From a virus: DNA of 64,000 bases. The stretch lies in the IMG/VR virus record IMGVR_UViG_3300026292_000004, positions 26,509 through 90,508 of that record. One strand, written 5' to 3'. The translations under genes and the position numbers were made by a program. Under the pieces are notes generated by a model, which was not told the origin of the DNA, did not search any database, and was given only the letters and a program-made list of their open reading frames with translations. How positions within the stretch are numbered: the first letter of the stretch is position 1; every line of letters starts with the position of its first letter. Below are positions 36,001 to 42,000 of the stretch, one piece after another.

Positions 36001-39000
36001 CTTAGGATCCCAGAAATTATAACTGGTTGCAGTAAAGTTAGTAACTTTGTCTACAGCAAGTTGGAATTGTTGTGCTTCACAATGTGCAATAGCAAATGAC
36101 TTCTGAGGACTAGTATTAGTAGGTGCAACCTCTAAAAGAGCATAGAATTTACCATTATCAGGATTATACTTAATATCTGCTACTTTTTCAGAAGAATCGG
36201 TACTAGCGATCTTTCTCTTTTGTTGAATAAGAAGGTTTTCGTTGAATACAATCAAGAAAGCATCATAAGGGTTAGAAGTGTTAGTATTGGTATAACCACC
36301 CATACAGAACTTATTTTCACCAACCTTAGTAAGTGCAGTTACTATATCTTGACGAGTAGAACCTGAAATACCAGCAATTTCCTTCTGATACTGTATTCCT
36401 ACATTAGCACCACCTGAAGATTGATTGAACTTCATCAAAACAATATCAGGGTTGTAGTTAATATTGAGTGAATTTGGTTTTGTAGTACCACTTACATATA
36501 CATCTTGAGTATCACTAGTAATATCAACATATATTGCAGCAAAATCACAATAAGTATCTTGACCACTTGGTTGCTCAGATCTAGCAGTTTTAGACCAAAT
36601 TAAGTCTCCAGACTGAGAATACTTAGCAACATAACCTACTCTGTTGTTATATTCATCTAATGTATTACCACAAACGTAATAATCCTTAGTAGAATTATCA
36701 GTGAATATAGAATTGGCAACAGTATTCTTTAAATTATTTGTATTGTTAAGGAAGTATTCTGCCTTCTTAAATGACTGAGGATGTGAAATTACTAATTTTG
36801 GAGCAGTAGTAAACCCATTACCAGATCTAATAATATTAAATTCTGATACAGTACCATTACCAGTATCAATTATTGGAGTAATAGCAGCATGTTGTCCTAC
36901 ACCATCAATTTCAACACTAATAGGTACATCATCATTATATCCAGTACCAATCTGAGTAACATTAATTTGTTCAATACCATCAACGGCTTTAACCTTATAA
37001 GTCTCTAATTCACTTGCTGAATTTGGAGTATAATCAATAAGAACTCTATCAGTAGCAAGAAGATCATGAGGTTCAGCACATTCCACAACACCATGAGGAA
37101 CATCATCAATTAACTCATAACTGTAAGAACTAACAGATTTACCTTCAATTGTTCTAACAACAGCAGATATACCATATCCTTCAGTATCAGTGTTATCAAA
37201 GACCAAACGGTCATTAACCTGATAACTATCACCTGGGTTCTCTACAACAAATGATGAAACAGCAGCATCCTCAAATTTAGTCGTTGTTTCAACTTCAATA
37301 TCAACTTTAGAGTCAAATCTAACTTTAGGGAAGTAGTCAAATAATTCTAACTTGTTTTCTTCAAGTAAAGATCCAACATCTGTAAGTTCTTCAGCAGTTG
37401 TTGTAGTATTAGTGATTTCATAGGTAGCGCGGAAACCGACGTACTCAATGTCAGTAATATTAGCACTTTGTGAAGTTCCGTTATTATCATAAGTAAAATC
37501 TAGTCCAATATATTGATCATAAGTGCCATCAAATGCCTTATGGAAATTTTCATTAGAAATTGCTCTTACTAGAGCAGTATTAACTCCAAGTCCGTTATGA
37601 AGAACTTGTACAGTAATTGCAGTAGTGCTAGGAGCAAATTGACCGTTATTGGTAACAAATGCAGGTACAACATACTGTTGACCTTCTGCCATTGCAATGG
37701 TAGACTGATCATATGTTAACCTGAATACTCTATCATCTTGACGAGTTGCTAAACGATCTCCATTTTGTTGGTAATTAGTATCAATTACTTGGTCACCATC
37801 AGCATCTTCCCAAATTGGGTCAAATGTTAACTCTAAACCATCTTCTGTAGTTAAGAGATCAGCAGTTGCGTTAGGTGTACGTTCAACATCAATGTCAACA
37901 TTCTCATATGGGTCTCTATAACGAATAACACCAGTAGGAATATTTTGCTGAACAGCAGTTGCAGCAAGGTTCCACTTATCTACACTAGAGTTAAAACTAG
38001 GACCAATAATGTATGGGAATACTGGATTACCATCTTCAGTAGCATCAATAGTAATGAAATACCCATAAACACCTTCTGGGAATTCAGGAGTCTTACCAAA
38101 ACGACCATTATAGCGATCTAAGTCACCAACACCGAAGTTATAAGTATAATCTTCTACAAAAGTACCAGCAGGGAATGTATTAGTAGGTGCAGTTCCATAA
38201 TATGAATCTGGGATACCATCATCATTACTATCAGTTAGAATTACAGTTTCTCTACCATAAGCATCAATTGCAGGTAATACAGGACCACCAGTTCTAACTG
38301 GAACTTGATTAGTTACAGAGTTATATACTAACTCAGTTTTAAGACTATAACTAGGTTCTAAGCGACGTACATTTGAAGATTGGTCAGTAGGATCAGCATA
38401 TCCATAAGGACCATAAATTGGGTTACCATCATATGCCCATCCAAGAATAGGTGAGTGCTCAATGTTAGAAGTTGCTTCAGTTAACTTACCATTAGCATCT
38501 TCAATCAAATTATCACCAAGAACGTATCTAAGTCTCTTAGGATTGCTTAAGTGAGCATATTCACCACCATATTGGTTGTTTAGACCAGAGAAAACAGATC
38601 CTTGAGCATCATCAAGAACAGTAGTAGGAATATACCCACCTCTTGTCTCATTTCCGACTTGTAATGGTTTTTGCTCAGGACCAGCAAGGTTATAGTTCCA
38701 ATCTTGAACAGAAGCGGTAAATTTAGCATCTTTACCAACTGAACTTAGAACAATGATTGTAGTTCCTGATTCGTAGTTAATACCACGGTTACTGATAGTA
38801 ATACTTGTAACACGACCAGCATTTTCTCCATCAGTGTCAATAATTGCTTTAGCAACAGCACCAAATCCAGTACCATATATTTCTACTGTAGGAGGTGTTG
38901 TATATCCATTACCAGCGTTAATAACAGCAATTGAGATAATTCGTCCATTATTAACGATTGCTTGTGCCTGAGCACCAGTACCAGAACTTAGAGTAGCAGT

Positions 39001-42000
39001 TGGAGATGAAGTATACTCAGTACCAGCAGCAGTTATGTTAACAGTCTTAATTGGACCTCTAACAGATGCAGTAGCAGTTGCACCAAGACCACCGCCACCT
39101 ACAATAGTGATTTCTGGTTTAGATGTATATCCAGTACCACCATCATTGATTAGAACTCTTGAAACTGCCTTATTAACAACAACAGCAGTTGCAGATGCTC
39201 CAGATCCACCTCCACCAACAATAGAGACTAGAGGAGGTTCTGTATAACCAGATCCAGCAGCATCTACGTCAATTGCAGTAATAGAACCGTTAACAACTAC
39301 ATTACCTGTTGCTCCTGTACCGCCACCACCAGAAAGTGTTAAATTTGGAGGTGCAGCAGCATCATATTCAGATCCAGCAGCATCAATGCTAATAGCAGTA
39401 ACTTTACCAAATATTTTCTTTAAATCTGACTTATAAGACCATACAGAAACACCATTTACCCAAGAACCAGTTGCACCTGGGTTAATTGCGTCTTTTGTTG
39501 AAATTGTTTGAGAAATTCTTGGGAAACGAAGCAATTTACGCTGGTTTCCTGGAATAAGTGCCTGACCTTCAAATGGACCTACTTTATAGTTGGGAATACC
39601 TGATGCAGCAACATAAACGTAGTCATCATTGAAGAATGTGTTCTGAATGTTAGTAGTATAGATGCTAATAACGTTATTAACAGATTCAACGTCAGATTTA
39701 CCTCTGTTAAGGTCAACAGAGATCAAAATGTTACCTTGAGGGATTGTAGAACCAGGTTGTGCTAATTCATACTTAAATACTGTTGCAGATTCTCTAGATT
39801 GAACCAAATAGGTTCCATTGTATACAATTGGGTTTGCACCATAGATTGTTACCTGGTCTCCTACCAAAAGTCCATGTGGGTTACCACAAGTAACAGTTGC
39901 AGTCTGATTATTCAGTCCACCATACTCAATACTAGTAACAGAAACTAATTTTTTAACGTTATAGTTCCAAGTATCAAGCAATTTAGATTCTTCAGAAGCA
40001 CCTAACTTAGAAACTGTTAATTTGTCTCCAGGAAGGTAATAACTACCATCATCTGTTAAAGTTGTGTTCTCTGCCTTAACAATACCAACTAATTTAATAG
40101 TAACTTGAGTTTCTTGCCCATAGTTAACATAAACATAGAAATTGGAGGTTACTTCAGTAGCAGAATCCCAATCATCTACTACACTATTAACTGAACGAGT
40201 ACATTCAATGAACTGGTTAAGTGATTTCTCTTTGTAACGGATTAATTCATTACCTACAAGAATCTCACCGTTCCTTTCTGGCCAACCAATAGTAGAGTCA
40301 ACTGTAATAACACTATCAGTTGCACTAATACCTTCAGCAAGTTTTGTCTTGTATGGAATTGTAAATGCACCAGTAATAGTCTCTTCTGACAGTACAATCT
40401 CAAATATTTCTAATTCTGAAGTCTTAATTGAGATAAAGTTCTCAATTAGAGCAGATGCATCCGTAATATTAGGGTCTACATTATCAGAGAATTGCTGAAT
40501 TAAACCATCAGAAAGATTTGCTGCATCACCTTCAGTAATTACACAACGAAGGATAGTATCAACCTGCCAAGTAGCAGCAGATGGTTTAACAATCTGTTCT
40601 TTAGGGTAAGATACACTTACATCCTCACCATAAAGAATTTTGAACAAATATGCAATAGATTTAGGAGTTCCTTTTGCAGAATAGAACGTCCTAATGTTCT
40701 TAATAACTGTATTGATATTAATTGTATTAAGATCAATCTTAGGAATGTCTGGAAGATACTGTTCTGTGAATTTAGACAACATCTTCTCAATAAAGACACC
40801 ATCTAGACACTTAACAGTACTTGTAAGTACAGGATGAACTGCTGGATAGGTTTTATTCTCAAATATAGCATTTCCGTCTTTATCATATCCTACAAGACCA
40901 GAAACACCACGAGCACAACCAATAAACTGTGCTTTAGTATAAGCAGAACCTTCTTCTATAACTTTAAATCCAGTAACTTCACCAAATCCGACTTCAGCAG
41001 ATGCAGTAGCAGAAGGTGGTCTCTGAATTATGATTGTTGGAGGTTCAGTAATACTATATCCAGTACCAAAGTTGGTAATGTTAATATCAGTGATTTGACC
41101 GTTGAATATTGAAGCAACAGCAGTTGCACCAGTACCACCTATAAATTGACCTGAATTATCCTTCCTATTGTCTACAACGTAGATTGAAGGAATATCAACA
41201 TAACCAGAACCACCAGAAAGTAGTTCAATATCAACCACACGTCCAGTGGAGTCAACAGTAACATCAAGAATTTGAGCAGCACCTGGGTCAATTATAGCGA
41301 TTCTAGGAGCAGATGTATAACCTCTACCTCTATTAACAACACTAAATCCACTTACTGAACCATTTGTCAATGTAGCAGTAATTTCTGCCTGTACAGGATC
41401 AGCACCAGTAGGAGCATCAACATATACGGTAGGAGGAACAGTATAACCTACACCACCTGATAAAACCTCTATAGAAGCAGGATCTACACCATTATTAGAA
41501 TCAAGAGTAGGTTGACTTAGTTTACCACCACCAGGATCCTTAAAGACGATTCTAGGAGTAAATGTATAGTTACTACCTGAGTTATCTAACTCAATAGAAG
41601 TTACAGTTCCATTTTTAACTTTTGCCTTTGCAGTAGCATAAACACCACCAGCAGCAGTTGGAACCTGAATATCTACGATAGGTGGTTGTAAATCACTATA
41701 ACCAGCACCACCATCAAGTAGAGTTAAATTCTTAATACCATTTACAAGTGATTCAGCAGATGCACCACCACCAGAAGTAGTCGTAACTACAGTAACAGCA
41801 GGAGGATTGGTTAACCTATAATCTTTACCACCTTTTTTAACTTTAATACCTGAAAGTTTTCCAGCATTATCAATTTGAGCAACAGCAGTCGCTCCAGTAC
41901 CAAAACTAGTAATTGGTGCCTCAATTGACCCAAGATATGCCCTTTCATCAGCACTAGGAGCAGTTTTGAGTTTTAAAGTCTGTTTAAGTCCATCACTAAC

